Notes: generated by a model from the sequence alone, not told the origin. A stretch of 64,000 bases of DNA from Flagellimonas aequoris (GCF_003584165.1 NZ_QXFJ01000018.1:32999-96998); one strand, 5' to 3'. Positions 7,727-16,279 are shown, numbered from the stretch's first letter. A program made the numbers and translations.

Positions 7727-8872
7727 ATGAAGGAAACATTCAACCTAGTATCACTTTTGGACACTCTGGGACTTGTACAGGGTGTACTACTGGGGATTAT
7801 GTTGATTTTGATCCATTCCAGAAAACGGAAGGCAGTGTTGTACTTGGGTCTGTTCATCATCCTATTTTCTTTGGAACCCTTGGAGAATATTTTCCATGAA
7901 TTGGGTGTTTTGCAAAAATGGCCCCATTTGATCTTGCTTCCCGTGAGTTTTCATTTTTTGGCGTATCCTTTGTTCTATATCTACCTGCAAAAAATTTCAA
8001 TTCTTGAAGATGAAAGGCCCAGCTATTGGACCATGGTACCAGGGTTCCTGGAGTTGATTGTTGGGGTTGTGGTTTTCTTTTTGCCTTTGCATATCAAAAC
8101 ATGGATCAAGGATTCAAATGCCATGTTGATTTATTTTTTGCTCGGGATGGGCTATTCTCTGTTCATCCAGATCTTGGCTTTGAAATGGATCGTACGTCAT
8201 CGCACGGAACTGGAGAACCAATACAGTCTCCTGTTGCACCGAAATTTAAAGTGGTCCACCTATTTCATTTATGCTAGTATTGTATTCAGTATGTTGTTCC
8301 TGCTCACTTTTCTTACGGATGACCGTTCGGTCTATATCGTTTATTCGGCAGTAAATGTGGTGTTGATTTACTGGATTTCCTACCAAGGATTTGCCCAACA
8401 GAATATTTCACCGGTTTATCATTCTGTTTTGAATGTTCCTTCGGGTGCCAAAAATGAATCTGCTAAAAATGAAGATAAGATTATAAAGGAAAACCCTGCA
8501 GACAAAAAAGTCGTTAAAACTCCTGATGAGCAGGAAATATTCAGACAAGTATTGGATCGTATTCAAGACCACATGGTAAAGAGCAGGTGTTTTACTAAGG
8601 AAGACCTTACCATTGTAGATGTTTCCGAAGCGATACACGAACATCCCCGCCGTATTTCACAATCCATAAACAGTTTGTTGGGGACCAATTTTAATAACTA
8701 CATCAACAGTTTTAGGGTGGAATACGCCAAAGAGCTTTTTTCCAGTGACCAATACAAAAACCTGTCCATAGAAGGGATTGGTATGGAGGCCGGCTTTCAT
8801 TCCAAGAGTACCTTTTATGCTGCCTTCAAGAAAATTGAGGGTACCACCCCGGCCAAACTTAGGCCAGAATAA
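7727..8872 (+). CDS. Membrane-anchored AraC/XylS family transcriptional regulator
   Basis: About 381 residues. The first 230 or so are hydrophobic, with six or seven predicted membrane segments beginning at SLLDTLGLVQGVLLGIMLIL. They are followed by a charged linker rich in Lys and Glu, and then by an AraC-type double helix-turn-helix at about 280-380, including VSEAIHEHPRRISQSINSLL and GIGMEAGFHSKSTFYAAFKK. This membrane-AraC layout is common in Bacteroidetes and couples an unknown membrane signal directly to transcription. An in-frame ATG at 7658 would add 23 residues; the start at 7727 is preferred. The target is unknown; the divergent DJ-1/PfpI gene is an obvious candidate. Confidence 0.82.
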   Translation: MKETFNLVSLLDTLGLVQGVLLGIMLILIHSRKRKAVLYLGLFIILFSLEPLENIFHELGVLQKWPHLILLPVSFHFLAYPLFYIYLQKISILEDERPSYWTMVPGFLELIVGVVVFFLPLHIKTWIKDSNAMLIYFLLGMGYSLFIQILALKWIVRHRTELENQYSLLLHRNLKWSTYFIYASIVFSMLFLLTFLTDDRSVYIVYSAVNVVLIYWISYQGFAQQNISPVYHSVLNVPSGAKNESAKNEDKIIKENPADKKVVKTPDEQEIFRQVLDRIQDHMVKSRCFTKEDLTIVDVSEAIHEHPRRISQSINSLLGTNFNNYINSFRVEYAKELFSSDQYKNLSIEGIGMEAGFHSKSTFYAAFKKIEGTTPAKLRPE

Positions 8873-8945
8873 CCCATACAGCAACCCGTTTTATTTGATG
8901 TTTGGCTTCAGAAGGAGTTTTACGTCCTCACGTTTCTCCAAAAAA

Positions 8946-8968
8946 GTTCGAATTTCTGAATTCCGAAC
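8946..8968. repeat. Imperfect hairpin downstream of the AraC-type gene
   Basis: GTTCGAATT at 8946-8954 pairs with AATT at 8959-8962 and CGAAC at 8964-8968 around a TCTG loop, with one bulged C. It sits between the AraC-type regulator and the lipoprotein gene. There is no T-run, so a terminator function is weakly supported. Confidence 0.3.
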
Positions 8969-9058
8969 CCCAATCCCTTGAAAATACTAGGCTTTGAGAA
9001 TATGCTGATGGAAATTTGTATTGACAAAATGAAGTACGAATTTTTAAAAGTTACTACA

Positions 9059-9724
9059 ATGAAAGCAAAAATCACCAACAGTTCACTCTTGATTTTGCTG
9101 ATACTTTTTTCAGTTTCATGCAAAAACAATGAGGCCAAGGAAATTGCCTTGGCAGACGAAACCACCGAAGTGGAATTACCCAATATTTCCGATGCACACT
9201 TTGAGCTGGCCCTGCAGGCAGTGCAAAACAAAGACAAGCTAAAAGCCGCTGAAGAAATCCAAAAAGGAAAAGAGGGATTGATTAATGAAAGCGGTAGGGT
9301 AATATTGACCCTAAAAGGTAAGGATCAATTGGATTCTGCCGTGTTCAACCTAGATCAAATGGCAGAGACCCTTAAAAATGGGGGAACAGTGGAAATGAAC
9401 AAGCTAAGGGAGGCCATATTGGAAGCGGAACTCGTCATTAAACACAACTATCTGGTCACCGAAGATTATTATGTACTCACCTCAACAAAGAACAAGGAAG
9501 AAAACGAGGTCAGGGATGTGTTCAACAATAACATGGAAGCCTTGGATGCCTTTAATAAAGATTTGAAGGCAGATAACAAGGATACCGCCAAAAAGCTGTA
9601 CGCAGAGGGCGAGAAACTTGGTAAGGAGTATAAAGAATGGTTGGAGAAAGTAAAAGTGCACAATGCCAAGACTTCTGATTTTTTGGAGAGTGAAATATTT
9701 GAAGGGAATCTACCCTTGAGATAA
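9059..9724 (+). CDS. YfdX-like or uncharacterised lipoprotein
   Basis: A 221-residue protein with a lipoprotein signal, MKAKITNSSLLILLILFSVSC, where the Cys at residue 21 would be lipidated. The mature part is acidic and helix-rich, with many Ala, Glu and Lys residues and segments such as ALQAVQNKDKLKAAEEIQKG and VFNLDQMAETLKNGGTV. The overall pattern resembles YfdX-type helical periplasmic proteins, but I do not recognise it with certainty. Upstream in-frame ATGs at 8978 and 9008 lack a signal peptide context, so 9059 is chosen. It begins a run of five small same-strand genes. Confidence 0.65.
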   Translation: MKAKITNSSLLILLILFSVSCKNNEAKEIALADETTEVELPNISDAHFELALQAVQNKDKLKAAEEIQKGKEGLINESGRVILTLKGKDQLDSAVFNLDQMAETLKNGGTVEMNKLREAILEAELVIKHNYLVTEDYYVLTSTKNKEENEVRDVFNNNMEALDAFNKDLKADNKDTAKKLYAEGEKLGKEYKEWLEKVKVHNAKTSDFLESEIFEGNLPLR

Positions 9725-9749
9725 TAGGTATCAATCAAATCCTGATGAC

Positions 9750-10241
9750 ATGAAAACGTGGTTTACATATGCAATTTGCTTGGGCTTCATGGGAATAATG
9801 AATGCGCAGGCAAGCAATACTGTGATGGAGGAGAAATTGCCCTACTATCCCAATGAAACCTATTTTACCACAGAGGTAATTGGTTTGGGAGAGGATTTTA
9901 TACTGGATCATTGGCAGCAATATGTCTTGGATCATGGCGGCAGATCTGAAATTTTGGGTTACGAAAAAGGAGATTTTCAAATGGTTTCCAAAGATGTCCG
10001 GTTTACTCCCTTGGATGATGAAACGGTGACCATAAACATGAAAATGGCCCCTAATCCAGCAGAAACAGGTGTCAATCTTTCCATTAATGTTAAAAAGGAC
10101 GATGGGACCTATTTGTCCCCTCGTGGGCAGGATAAGGCAATGGCCCAAAAACTGGAGAAATGGCTGCTCGATTTTAACCAAGGATTGACACGACTGGAGA
10201 AACAGGAAGTTTTCAACCATGTCATACAAAAGGGAAAATAA
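9750..10241 (+). CDS. Exported protein of unknown function
   Basis: A 163-residue protein with a Sec signal (MKTWFTYAICLGFMGIMNAQA, cleavage after about residue 21). The mature part has alternating polar and hydrophobic segments (TVTINMKMAPNPAETGVNLSINVKKD) suggesting beta strands, followed by a helical tail. No known family was recognised. It lies 25 bases after the lipoprotein gene and 17 bases before the small ferredoxin-like gene, so it is probably in the same operon. Confidence 0.6.
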   Translation: MKTWFTYAICLGFMGIMNAQASNTVMEEKLPYYPNETYFTTEVIGLGEDFILDHWQQYVLDHGGRSEILGYEKGDFQMVSKDVRFTPLDDETVTINMKMAPNPAETGVNLSINVKKDDGTYLSPRGQDKAMAQKLEKWLLDFNQGLTRLEKQEVFNHVIQKGK

Positions 10242-10258
10242 CTATAAAACGATAAGCG

Positions 10259-10519
10259 ATGAGTTTTCTATCAAAAAATGTAGTGCCGGATACGCGTGGT
10301 AGAATTTTTACCACCAATGCCGAAACCATGGACGATTTGGCCGAGATTAAAAGACAATTACTGAAAATGAAGGGTATTGATGAAGTTTCGATCGACCACA
10401 AAAAGTACCCAAAGGAATTGGTGGTCCGGACCAGTAAAATGGTCTCTGTGGAAAACATTCAAAAAGAGGTGGGGAAACTGGGTTTCGACATCATTCCCAA
10501 AGGTATTTTCGCCATATAA
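10259..10519 (+). CDS. Small HMA-like/ferredoxin-fold protein
   Basis: An 86-residue cytoplasmic protein. The central region, with DDLAEIKRQLLKMKGIDEVSID and VVRTSKMVSVENIQKEVGKLGFDIIP, follows the beta-alpha-beta-beta-alpha-beta pattern of heavy-metal-associated domains. The metal-binding CXXC loop is absent (there are no cysteines), so metal transport is unlikely. It is embedded in the small-gene run 9059-11623. The function is unknown; the fold call is an inference from pattern only. Confidence 0.6.
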   Translation: MSFLSKNVVPDTRGRIFTTNAETMDDLAEIKRQLLKMKGIDEVSIDHKKYPKELVVRTSKMVSVENIQKEVGKLGFDIIPKGIFAI

Positions 10520-10545
10520 TATAGTAACATAAAACATAATATATC

Positions 10546-11067
10546 ATGAAAAACGTAACAGTGGCCATTTGCAATACGCACAATGAGGCCGAAAAAGTGG
10601 TCAAAGATTTGAACGAAGCAGGTTTCAACATGAAAAAGCTTTCCATTATCGGTAAGGACTACCATGAGGAAGATAGAGTAGTGGGGTTCTACAACACAGG
10701 TGATAGGGTAGCCAATTGGGGCAAGGCCGGAGCCTTTTGGGGAGGTATTTGGGGACTCATTTTTGGGGCAGGATTGTTCCTGATTCCTGGGGTCGGGCCA
10801 GTGGTCATGGCAGGTCCCATTGTGTCCTCGTTGGTTGGTGCCATGGAAGGGGCATTAGTGGTCGGCGGATTGTCCGCCCTTGGTGGAGCCCTCTTCAGCA
10901 TTGGAATCCCCAAAGATTCCATTCTCAAGTTTGAGTCTGCACTGAAAGCGGACAAATACCTGGTATTGGCCACCGGTACCGAAGCGGAAATCGAAAAAGC
11001 CAAAAACATTATGGAATCAACCGTTTCAGATGTTACCGCGCATAGCGATAAAAAGGAATTGGTTTAA
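10546..11067 (+). CDS. General stress protein-like, glycine-rich membrane-inserting domain
   Basis: A 173-residue protein starting MKNVTVAICNTHNEAEKVVKDLNEAGFNMKKLSIIGKDY, the motif of general stress protein 17M/DUF1269-like domains. It is followed by a long glycine- and alanine-rich hydrophobic stretch (about residues 60-122, WGKAGAFWGGIWGLIFGAGL to GGLSALGGALFSIGIP) that could form two membrane-inserted hairpins, and then by a second small alpha/beta segment. Members are stress-induced but biochemically undefined. The neighbours (a small ferredoxin-like protein, a periplasmic protein) give no further clue. Confidence 0.7.
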   Translation: MKNVTVAICNTHNEAEKVVKDLNEAGFNMKKLSIIGKDYHEEDRVVGFYNTGDRVANWGKAGAFWGGIWGLIFGAGLFLIPGVGPVVMAGPIVSSLVGAMEGALVVGGLSALGGALFSIGIPKDSILKFESALKADKYLVLATGTEAEIEKAKNIMESTVSDVTAHSDKKELV

Positions 11068-11086
11068 TCAAAAGTAATTACAAAAA

Positions 11087-11623
11087 ATGAGTATCATGAA
11101 AAATTTAATTATAGTGCTGTTATTGATAGGTTCATCAGCCCAAACCTATGCACAAGATGTATTTTTTAAGGCCAAATTGGATGCAGAAGAGGTGCCGGCG
11201 GCCATTGTGGAAGCTGTTGAAAAGGATTTTCCGGGTTTTTCCGTGACCGAATACGCGGCCATTCCTTTGGAAGTCGTTGACGAAGAAGTTTTTGTCGATA
11301 CCACAAAGAAACCTGGATCGGAATATGATACCTACCAACTTGTACTTACCCAAGGGAACGATAGGTATTTGGATGCCACCTACAAGGTTGATGGGGAATT
11401 GTTGAGTACCGTGGAGCATCTCAAAAACGTTACACCTCCAGCACGGGTCAGAAACTCCGTGGCTGAAATGTACCCAGGCTGGACCATTGAAAAGGATGCC
11501 TTTAAAATGGTACACTATGAAGGTAAAAAAGCCAAGGAACGTTACAAATTGGTTCTTGGTAAGGACGATAAAAAAATGAAGGTATTTACCGATGAAAACG
11601 GTAAAATCCTGAAAGTATCTTGA
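11087..11623 (+). CDS. Exported PepSY-like (BLIP-fold) protein
   Basis: A 178-residue protein with a Sec signal (KNLIIVLLLIGSSAQTYAQ) ending near residue 22. The mature part contains two similar segments built on VPAAIVEAVEKDFPGFSVTEY and PPARVRNSVAEMYPGWTIEKD, each followed by beta strands ending in TYKVDGELLSTVEH and KVFTDENGKILKVS. This double unit is typical of PepSY-like periplasmic proteins of Bacteroidetes, whose role is unclear. A second in-frame ATG lies 9 bases downstream at 11096 and would also give a proper signal peptide. It is the last gene before two terminator-like hairpins. Confidence 0.7.
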   Translation: MSIMKNLIIVLLLIGSSAQTYAQDVFFKAKLDAEEVPAAIVEAVEKDFPGFSVTEYAAIPLEVVDEEVFVDTTKKPGSEYDTYQLVLTQGNDRYLDATYKVDGELLSTVEHLKNVTPPARVRNSVAEMYPGWTIEKDAFKMVHYEGKKAKERYKLVLGKDDKKMKVFTDENGKILKVS

Positions 11624-11646
11624 TTGTTTTTTGATTGATGTTTTGG

Positions 11647-11670
11647 AATGAAAGAGACCTAGCTTTCATT
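11647..11670 (+). terminator. Terminator-like hairpin 1 after the small-gene run
   Basis: AATGAAAG at 11647-11654 pairs with CTTTCATT at 11663-11670 around an 8-base loop and is followed by TTGTTAAT. It is 24 bases past the stop of the PepSY-like gene. Confidence 0.5.
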
Positions 11671-11682
11671 TTGTTAATGGAG

Positions 11683-11727
11683 AATGGGCAATACCAAGTT
11701 GAGATTTCAGCTAGAGTATTGCCCATT
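11683..11727 (+). terminator. Strong hairpin (terminator-like) 2
   Basis: A perfect 12-bp inverted repeat: AATGGGCAATAC at 11683-11694 and GTATTGCCCATT at 11716-11727. An inner 4-bp helix (11697-11700 with 11709-11712, one G-U pair) extends it. TCTTTTG follows. Together with the hairpin just upstream it insulates the stress island from the small-gene run. Confidence 0.6.
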
Positions 11728-11767
11728 TCTTTTGCCATTAGTGTATATAGAGGTTTTTCCATATAGA

Positions 11768-11781
11768 TTGATAAAGGTCAA
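11768..11781 (+). promoter_or_regulatory. FNR/CRP-like half-matched site upstream of the ATP-cone gene
   Basis: TTGAT-AAAG-GTCAA at 11768-11781, about 52 bases before the ATG at 11833, fits the TGAY-N4-RTCA pattern seen at eight other promoters of this island. No -7 box is found at the standard 36.5-bp spacing, so this is listed as a weaker member. Confidence 0.3.
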
Positions 11782-11832
11782 CTTGTTCATAGTGATGGCC
11801 GAATGTCTCATTAGGATGCGTATTTTAGTGAT

Positions 11833-12675
11833 ATGGCAAATCAGAAGATAGACATCACCAAATCTTCCGGGGAGAAGGTTAGGTTTTCCATAGATAAGTT
11901 GCAGAAATCCCTTCGGTTGAGTGGAGCCAATGAAACCACAGTGCAGGAAATTGTCAAATCGGTACAGGATGAACTATATCCGGGTATTTCTACGAGGGAA
12001 ATCCACAATCGGGCCTTTGCCCTATTGAAAAAAAGAAAATCGGTTTATGCCTCCAAGTATAAATTGAAAAAGGCCATCTATGAGCTTGGCCCCACCGGTT
12101 TTCCTTTTGAGCGATTCTTGAGCGGAATCCTGCACTATTCCGGTTATCGCACCAAAGTGGGAGAGGTGTTACAGGGAACCTGTGTTTCCCACGAAATAGA
12201 TGTGTTGGCCATTAAAAATGGCACCCTGAATATCATCGAGTGCAAATTTCATAGCGAGGATGGCCTCAATTGCAACGTAAAGGTTCCGTTGTATATCAAT
12301 TCCCGATATCACGATGTTAAAATTCCCCTTGAGGCCAAAAAGGACAAGGATTTTGAGGACACCCTGGGATGGGTGGTAACCAATACCCGTTTTACCGCGG
12401 ATGCCCTCCAATACGGAAAATGTATGGGTTTGTACCTTTTGAGTTGGGATTATCCCGAAGGTGATGGACTAAAGGACAGGATCGATCGGTTGGGACTTTA
12501 CCCGATTACCGTATCGACCTTGCTCAGCAATCGGGAAAAGGATTTTCTGTTGGAACGAGATATTGTCCTTTGCCGCCAATTGTTGAAAGATAGTTTTTAC
12601 TTGGACCATCTAGGGGTCTCCAACGGAAGAAAGGAACGCATCTTGGGAGAAATGAAATCGTTGTGTGTAATGTAA
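11833..12675 (+). CDS. ATP-cone domain fused to an Mrr-like PD-(D/E)XK nuclease domain
   Basis: A 280-residue protein. Residues 5-85 form an ATP-cone (VRFSIDKLQKSLRLSGA, VQDELYPGISTREIHNRAFALLKK), the nucleotide-binding regulatory unit known from ribonucleotide reductases and NrdR. Residues 88-200 carry an Mrr/restriction-endonuclease fold with the catalytic series D123 (in SHEIDVLAI), E136 and K138 (in IIECKFH). Combining a nucleotide-sensing cone with a nuclease suggests cleavage or binding of DNA or RNA gated by ATP/dATP, but the substrate is unknown. A beta-CASP RNase follows after 10 bases and is surely co-transcribed. Confidence 0.8.
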   Translation: MANQKIDITKSSGEKVRFSIDKLQKSLRLSGANETTVQEIVKSVQDELYPGISTREIHNRAFALLKKRKSVYASKYKLKKAIYELGPTGFPFERFLSGILHYSGYRTKVGEVLQGTCVSHEIDVLAIKNGTLNIIECKFHSEDGLNCNVKVPLYINSRYHDVKIPLEAKKDKDFEDTLGWVVTNTRFTADALQYGKCMGLYLLSWDYPEGDGLKDRIDRLGLYPITVSTLLSNREKDFLLERDIVLCRQLLKDSFYLDHLGVSNGRKERILGEMKSLCVM

Positions 12676-12685
12676 GGAAAACAGG

Positions 12686-14056
12686 ATGAACAAACTTAAG
12701 ATTCAATTTTTGGGCGGGGCAGGAACGGTAACAGGATCTAAATTCCATTTGGATACAGATGAAATCAAGATTCTCGTGGATTGCGGCATGTTCCAGGGAC
12801 TAAAAGAACTTCGGGAGCAAAACTGGGAACCCTTGCCCGTTGATGTACCCAATATTGATGTGGTCTTATTGACGCATGGCCATTTGGACCATTGTGGATA
12901 TTTGCCTTTGCTGGTTCGGCAGGGTTTTATTGGAAAGATATTGGGAACAGCGCCTACTCTTGAGATTGCAAGGATCATTTTGGAGGATAGTGCAAAAATC
13001 CATGAAGAGGAGGCGGATAGGGCGAACAGGGAAGGGTATAGCAAGCACGATCCTGCGCTGCCTTTGTATACGGAAGAAGATGTGAACCAAGCTTTAAAGC
13101 TTTTTGAAAGCATCGAGGAAGGAGAGGAAATCATCTTGTCGGAAAACTGCCGAGCCTGTTTTAAGTACAATGGACATATCATTGGTTCCACCTATATTGA
13201 GCTGCACCTTTTTGGCAAACTCTTTGTTTTTTCGGGAGATGTGGGAAGAATGCACGATGATTTGCTCAATCCGCCCAAACAGCCGAAGTGGGCCGACTAT
13301 CTTTTTGTGGAAAGTACCTATGGGGATCGATTGCATCCCAAGGAAGATGTAGCGGGAATTCTGCAGGATTTGATTGATAGGACCCTTCAAGAACGGGGCA
13401 CGTTGATCATCCCTTCCTTTGCGGTGGAACGTTTGCAGTCCCTGATGTACCAATTATGGAAATTATATAACAAGAATTTGATTCCCAATATCCCTGTTTT
13501 TGTGGACAGTCCCATGGGAACCAATGTGTTGGGCGTGTTCGAACATTTTTCACAATGGCACAAGCTTTCCTTGGAGGAATATCACAACATGTGCAACCAT
13601 ATCAACTTGGTGAGTTCCTATCGCGAAACGTGGGAAACCATAGACGACCCAAGGCCAAAAATCGTGATTGCGGGCAGTGGAATGGTCACTGGGGGCAGGG
13701 TGCTGACCTATATCAAACAATTGGCAGACTTGGAGTCGACAACCATTCTTTTGGTAGGCTATCAAGCAGAGGAGACCCGGGGTCGAAAGTTGCTGGAAGG
13801 CGCTACGGAACTCAAAATGTTCGGCAAGTATGTGGACATCAAAGCCAAGATTATGCATTTGGAAAGTCTTTCCGCCCATGCGGACCAAGAAGAACTATTG
13901 ACATGGATGGGCTCCATTCAGAATATACCTGAAAAGGTCTTTTTGATCCATGGGGAAAATACCGCGATGGAAACCTACAAAACAAAAATTCACGAAAGGT
14001 TCGGGTGGGACTGCCATATTCCAAGGCTGCACGAAGTAGTGGAGCTTTGGCTCTGA
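12686..14056 (+). CDS. Beta-CASP metallo-beta-lactamase fold RNase (CPSF-like)
   Basis: A 456-residue protein. The MBL domain bears the zinc motif H64-x-H66-x-D68-H69 (LLTHGHLDHCGYLP) and the following metal ligand region SGDVGRMHDD near 186. The beta-CASP insertion and the C-terminal RNA-specificity (Zn-dependent metallo-hydrolase RMMBL) domain contain SAHADQEELLTWM near residue 394 and FLIHGEN near 417. Related proteins process or degrade RNA. The immediate partner is the ATP-cone nuclease, so an RNA-turnover role under stress is plausible. It ends 1 base before the stop of upp on the other strand. Confidence 0.87.
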   Translation: MNKLKIQFLGGAGTVTGSKFHLDTDEIKILVDCGMFQGLKELREQNWEPLPVDVPNIDVVLLTHGHLDHCGYLPLLVRQGFIGKILGTAPTLEIARIILEDSAKIHEEEADRANREGYSKHDPALPLYTEEDVNQALKLFESIEEGEEIILSENCRACFKYNGHIIGSTYIELHLFGKLFVFSGDVGRMHDDLLNPPKQPKWADYLFVESTYGDRLHPKEDVAGILQDLIDRTLQERGTLIIPSFAVERLQSLMYQLWKLYNKNLIPNIPVFVDSPMGTNVLGVFEHFSQWHKLSLEEYHNMCNHINLVSSYRETWETIDDPRPKIVIAGSGMVTGGRVLTYIKQLADLESTTILLVGYQAEETRGRKLLEGATELKMFGKYVDIKAKIMHLESLSAHADQEELLTWMGSIQNIPEKVFLIHGENTAMETYKTKIHERFGWDCHIPRLHEVVELWL

Positions 14057-14057
14057 C

Positions 14058-14711
14058 TTACAATTTTACCCCATAGCTCAGGTCGCCCGCATCGCCAAGC
14101 CCGGGAATGATATACCCCTTGCTGGAGAGGGCATCATCCACGGCAGCGATCCATAGTTGGGTATCCTCAGGAAATACATTCTCTACCCTGGCCACGCCAA
14201 TTTTGGAACCGATCACGGAAATAATGTGGATTCGCTTGGGTGTACCGTGTTTCTTCAAGGCATTGAGCACATTTTCCAGAGTCTTTCCAGTGGCCAACAT
14301 GGGATCGGTCAAGATCAGAATTTTATCATCCAACGACGGCGCTGCGAAGTATTTTACAATCACTTCAAAATCATCACCATCGTTTGGATGGTGTCTATAG
14401 GCAGAAATAAAGGCGTTTTCGGCAGCATCAAAAAAACTTAAAAGTCCTTGGTGCAATGGAAGTCCTGCCCTTAATACGGAACATAGCACCAGTTGGTCCG
14501 AACAGAGATAGGTCTTTTTGGTTCCCAGGGGAGTGGTGATGTCGGCCTCTTCATAATCCAAGGTTTTGCTCACCTCATAGGCAAGCACCTCCCCAATACG
14601 TTCAATGTTCCTTCGGAAACGCATGACGTCTTTTTGGATGTTGACATCCCGCATCTCCGCAATGAAAGTGTTCAAAATGGAATTGGTCTGATCGAACTGG
14701 TGTACTATCAT
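14058..14711 (-). CDS. upp: Uracil phosphoribosyltransferase
   Basis: A 217-residue enzyme that makes UMP from uracil and PRPP. The PRPP-binding loop LILTDPMLATGKTL lies near residue 132 and the C-terminal uracil-binding segment GYIIPGLGDAGDLSYG near 199. LCSVLRAGLPLHQGLL, near residue 82, is also typical. It is divergent from the J-protein gene. A -7-like box (TATTTTTA on the minus strand, at 14749-14756) could serve it. The location inside a stress island suggests salvage of uracil from RNA decay, but that is inference. Confidence 0.93.
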   Translation of the reverse strand: MIVHQFDQTNSILNTFIAEMRDVNIQKDVMRFRRNIERIGEVLAYEVSKTLDYEEADITTPLGTKKTYLCSDQLVLCSVLRAGLPLHQGLLSFFDAAENAFISAYRHHPNDGDDFEVIVKYFAAPSLDDKILILTDPMLATGKTLENVLNALKKHGTPKRIHIISVIGSKIGVARVENVFPEDTQLWIAAVDDALSSKGYIIPGLGDAGDLSYGVKL

Positions 14712-14790
14712 CAGAATATACTTTGGTTATCTGGTTGAATGGTTTTTGTAAAAATAAGTAGAAAGTTCGGATGGGTAGATATTCCTTTTC

Positions 14791-14835
14791 CTGATAACGA
14801 TCATTGCAAACCTTCGCGATCTTTTTCTTATTTTG
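14791..14835 (+). promoter_or_regulatory. Predicted CRP/FNR-like operator and -7 box of the J-protein gene
   Basis: Inverted repeat TGAT-AACG-ATCA at 14792-14803 (centre 14797.5). Downstream, TTATTTTG at 14828-14835 resembles the Bacteroidetes TAnnTTTG box, with its last base 37.5 bp from the repeat centre, within 1 bp of the spacing seen at other promoters of the island. The start codon is at 14907. Confidence 0.55.
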
Positions 14836-14906
14836 ATGTGAAGTTTGCCTTGAACGGATTTTAGAAACTTCAAGGTGTTTTAGAACAGCGATTACGATAT
14901 CGAATT

Positions 14907-15815
14907 ATGGATTTTATTGATTATTACAAGGTATTGGGGATTGATAAAAATGCAAGTACCGATGATATTAAAAAAGCATATCGGAAACTTGCCAGAAAAT
15001 ATCACCCTGATTTAAACCCGAACGACAAGGAAGCCGAAATGAACTTTAAAAAAGTGAACGAGGCCAATGAGGTGCTTTCGGACCCGGACAAGCGCAAAAA
15101 GTACGACCAGTACGGCAAGGATTGGCAACATGCGGAGGAGTTCGAGAAAGCAAAACGTTCCAGGGCGCAAAGACCACAGGGGGATTATTCGGGATATACC
15201 TATTCCCATTCAGGGGAATCAGCACAGGATTTTTCAGATTTTTTTGAATCCATGTTCGGGGGTGCCGCTGGCTTTGGGGGTCGTGGACAAAAAGTTCGTT
15301 ACCGTGGCCAGGATTATCATGCCGAGTTGCAATTATCCCTTATGGATGTGTACACGACGCAAAAACAGACCCTCACCGTAAACGGGAAGAATATCCGATT
15401 GAGCATTCCAGCTGGCATCGAGGATGGACAGACCATCAAAATCAAGGGGCATGGTGGTCCAGGGATAGAGGGCGGTCCGGCCGGTGACCTTTATATCACC
15501 TTTTCCATTGTGAACAACACGGACTTTAAGAGAGATGGTGCCGATCTATATAAAAATGTACAGATTCCTTTGGTAAAAGCAGTACTGGGAGGTGAAATGG
15601 TGGTGGATACCCTGACGGGAAAAGTAAAGTTGAAGGTTGCACCAGGTACTGATAATGGGACCAAGGTAAAACTTAAAGGGAAAGGGTTTCCCAAATACAA
15701 AAAAGAAGGTCAATTTGGGGATTTGATCCTTACCTATACCGTGAAGATTCCCAAAAACCTGACTTCGGAGCAACGTTCTCTTTTTGAAGCCTTGGAAAAA
15801 ACCAACCTAGTTTAA
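14907..15815 (+). CDS. cbpA: DnaJ-class co-chaperone of the CbpA type
   Basis: A 302-residue Hsp40. The J domain spans residues 1-70 with the HPD motif at 33-35 ([10 protein letters not shown]). There follows a glycine- and phenylalanine-rich linker (about 92-130, [16 protein letters not shown]) and two C-terminal substrate-binding beta domains (about 135-295, [29 protein letters not shown]). The zinc-finger of classic DnaJ is absent, as in CbpA. It would stimulate DnaK in protein refolding. The next gene, 4 bases on, encodes the CbpM-type modulator. A predicted CRP/FNR-like operator lies about 105 bases upstream. Confidence 0.93.
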   Translation: MDFIDYYKVLGIDKNASTDDIKKAYRKLARKYHPDLNPNDKEAEMNFKKVNEANEVLSDPDKRKKYDQYGKDWQHAEEFEKAKRSRAQRPQGDYSGYTYSHSGESAQDFSDFFESMFGGAAGFGGRGQKVRYRGQDYHAELQLSLMDVYTTQKQTLTVNGKNIRLSIPAGIEDGQTIKIKGHGGPGIEGGPAGDLYITFSIVNNTDFKRDGADLYKNVQIPLVKAVLGGEMVVDTLTGKVKLKVAPGTDNGTKVKLKGKGFPKYKKEGQFGDLILTYTVKIPKNLTSEQRSLFEALEKTNLV

Positions 15816-15819
15816 AGAC

Positions 15820-16110
15820 ATGAAACAGGAAAACTACATATCGATCAAAACGTTTTGCGAACATCATGGGGTGCAGGAATCCTTTGTTTTCTCCATGCAT
15901 GAATTTGAACTGTTACATGTTGCCCAAGACCAAGATGAGGCCCTCATCCCCATGGAAGAATTGCCTATTTTGGAAAAGATGGTGCGGTTGCACCATGATC
16001 TCGATATCAACCCGGAAGGCATCCAGGCCGTATACCATTTATTGGAGCAGGTGGAAAACCTTCAGCAGGAGGTTATGGCACTTCGCAGAAAACTGGACCG
16101 ATTGGGATGA
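15820..16110 (+). CDS. cbpM: Chaperone modulator CbpM-like protein
   Basis: A 96-residue helical protein (YISIKTFCEHHGVQESFVFSM, LEKMVRLHHDLDINPEGIQAVYHLL and a C-terminal coiled coil of about 25 residues). It matches the CbpM/MerR-like small proteins that bind the J domain of CbpA and block its interaction with DnaK. Position directly after the J-protein gene supports this call. Confidence 0.85.
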   Translation: MKQENYISIKTFCEHHGVQESFVFSMHEFELLHVAQDQDEALIPMEELPILEKMVRLHHDLDINPEGIQAVYHLLEQVENLQQEVMALRRKLDRLG

Positions 16111-16133
16111 CCTAAGCCCCATTAATTTAGGGA

Positions 16134-16178
16134 TATGACCCAGGTCATAGGATGTGGCATGTACTGTTTTTAAATTCG
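16134..16178 (+). promoter_or_regulatory. Predicted CRP/FNR-like operator and -7 box of the first universal stress gene
   Basis: A perfect palindrome with 7-bp arms, TATGACC-CA-GGTCATA, at 16134-16149 (core TGAC-CCAG-GTCA, centre 16141.5). TAAATTCG at 16171-16178 is a TAnnTTTG-like box with its last base exactly 36.5 bp from the centre. The start codon is at 16280, leaving a leader of about 95 bases. Confidence 0.65.
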
Positions 16179-16279
16179 AAATAAAATCCAGACAAATGAA
16201 AACTATCACAGGAATAGGGGTTTTGGATTTTGGATTCTTCATTCAGGAACAAAGTCCCATTGCGTTAACATCGGATATC

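Noticed and set aside
9006..9017. TGAT-GGAA-ATTT upstream of the lipoprotein gene as a further operator
   Set aside because: Two mismatches in the right half-site and no TAnnTTT-like box at the expected place.
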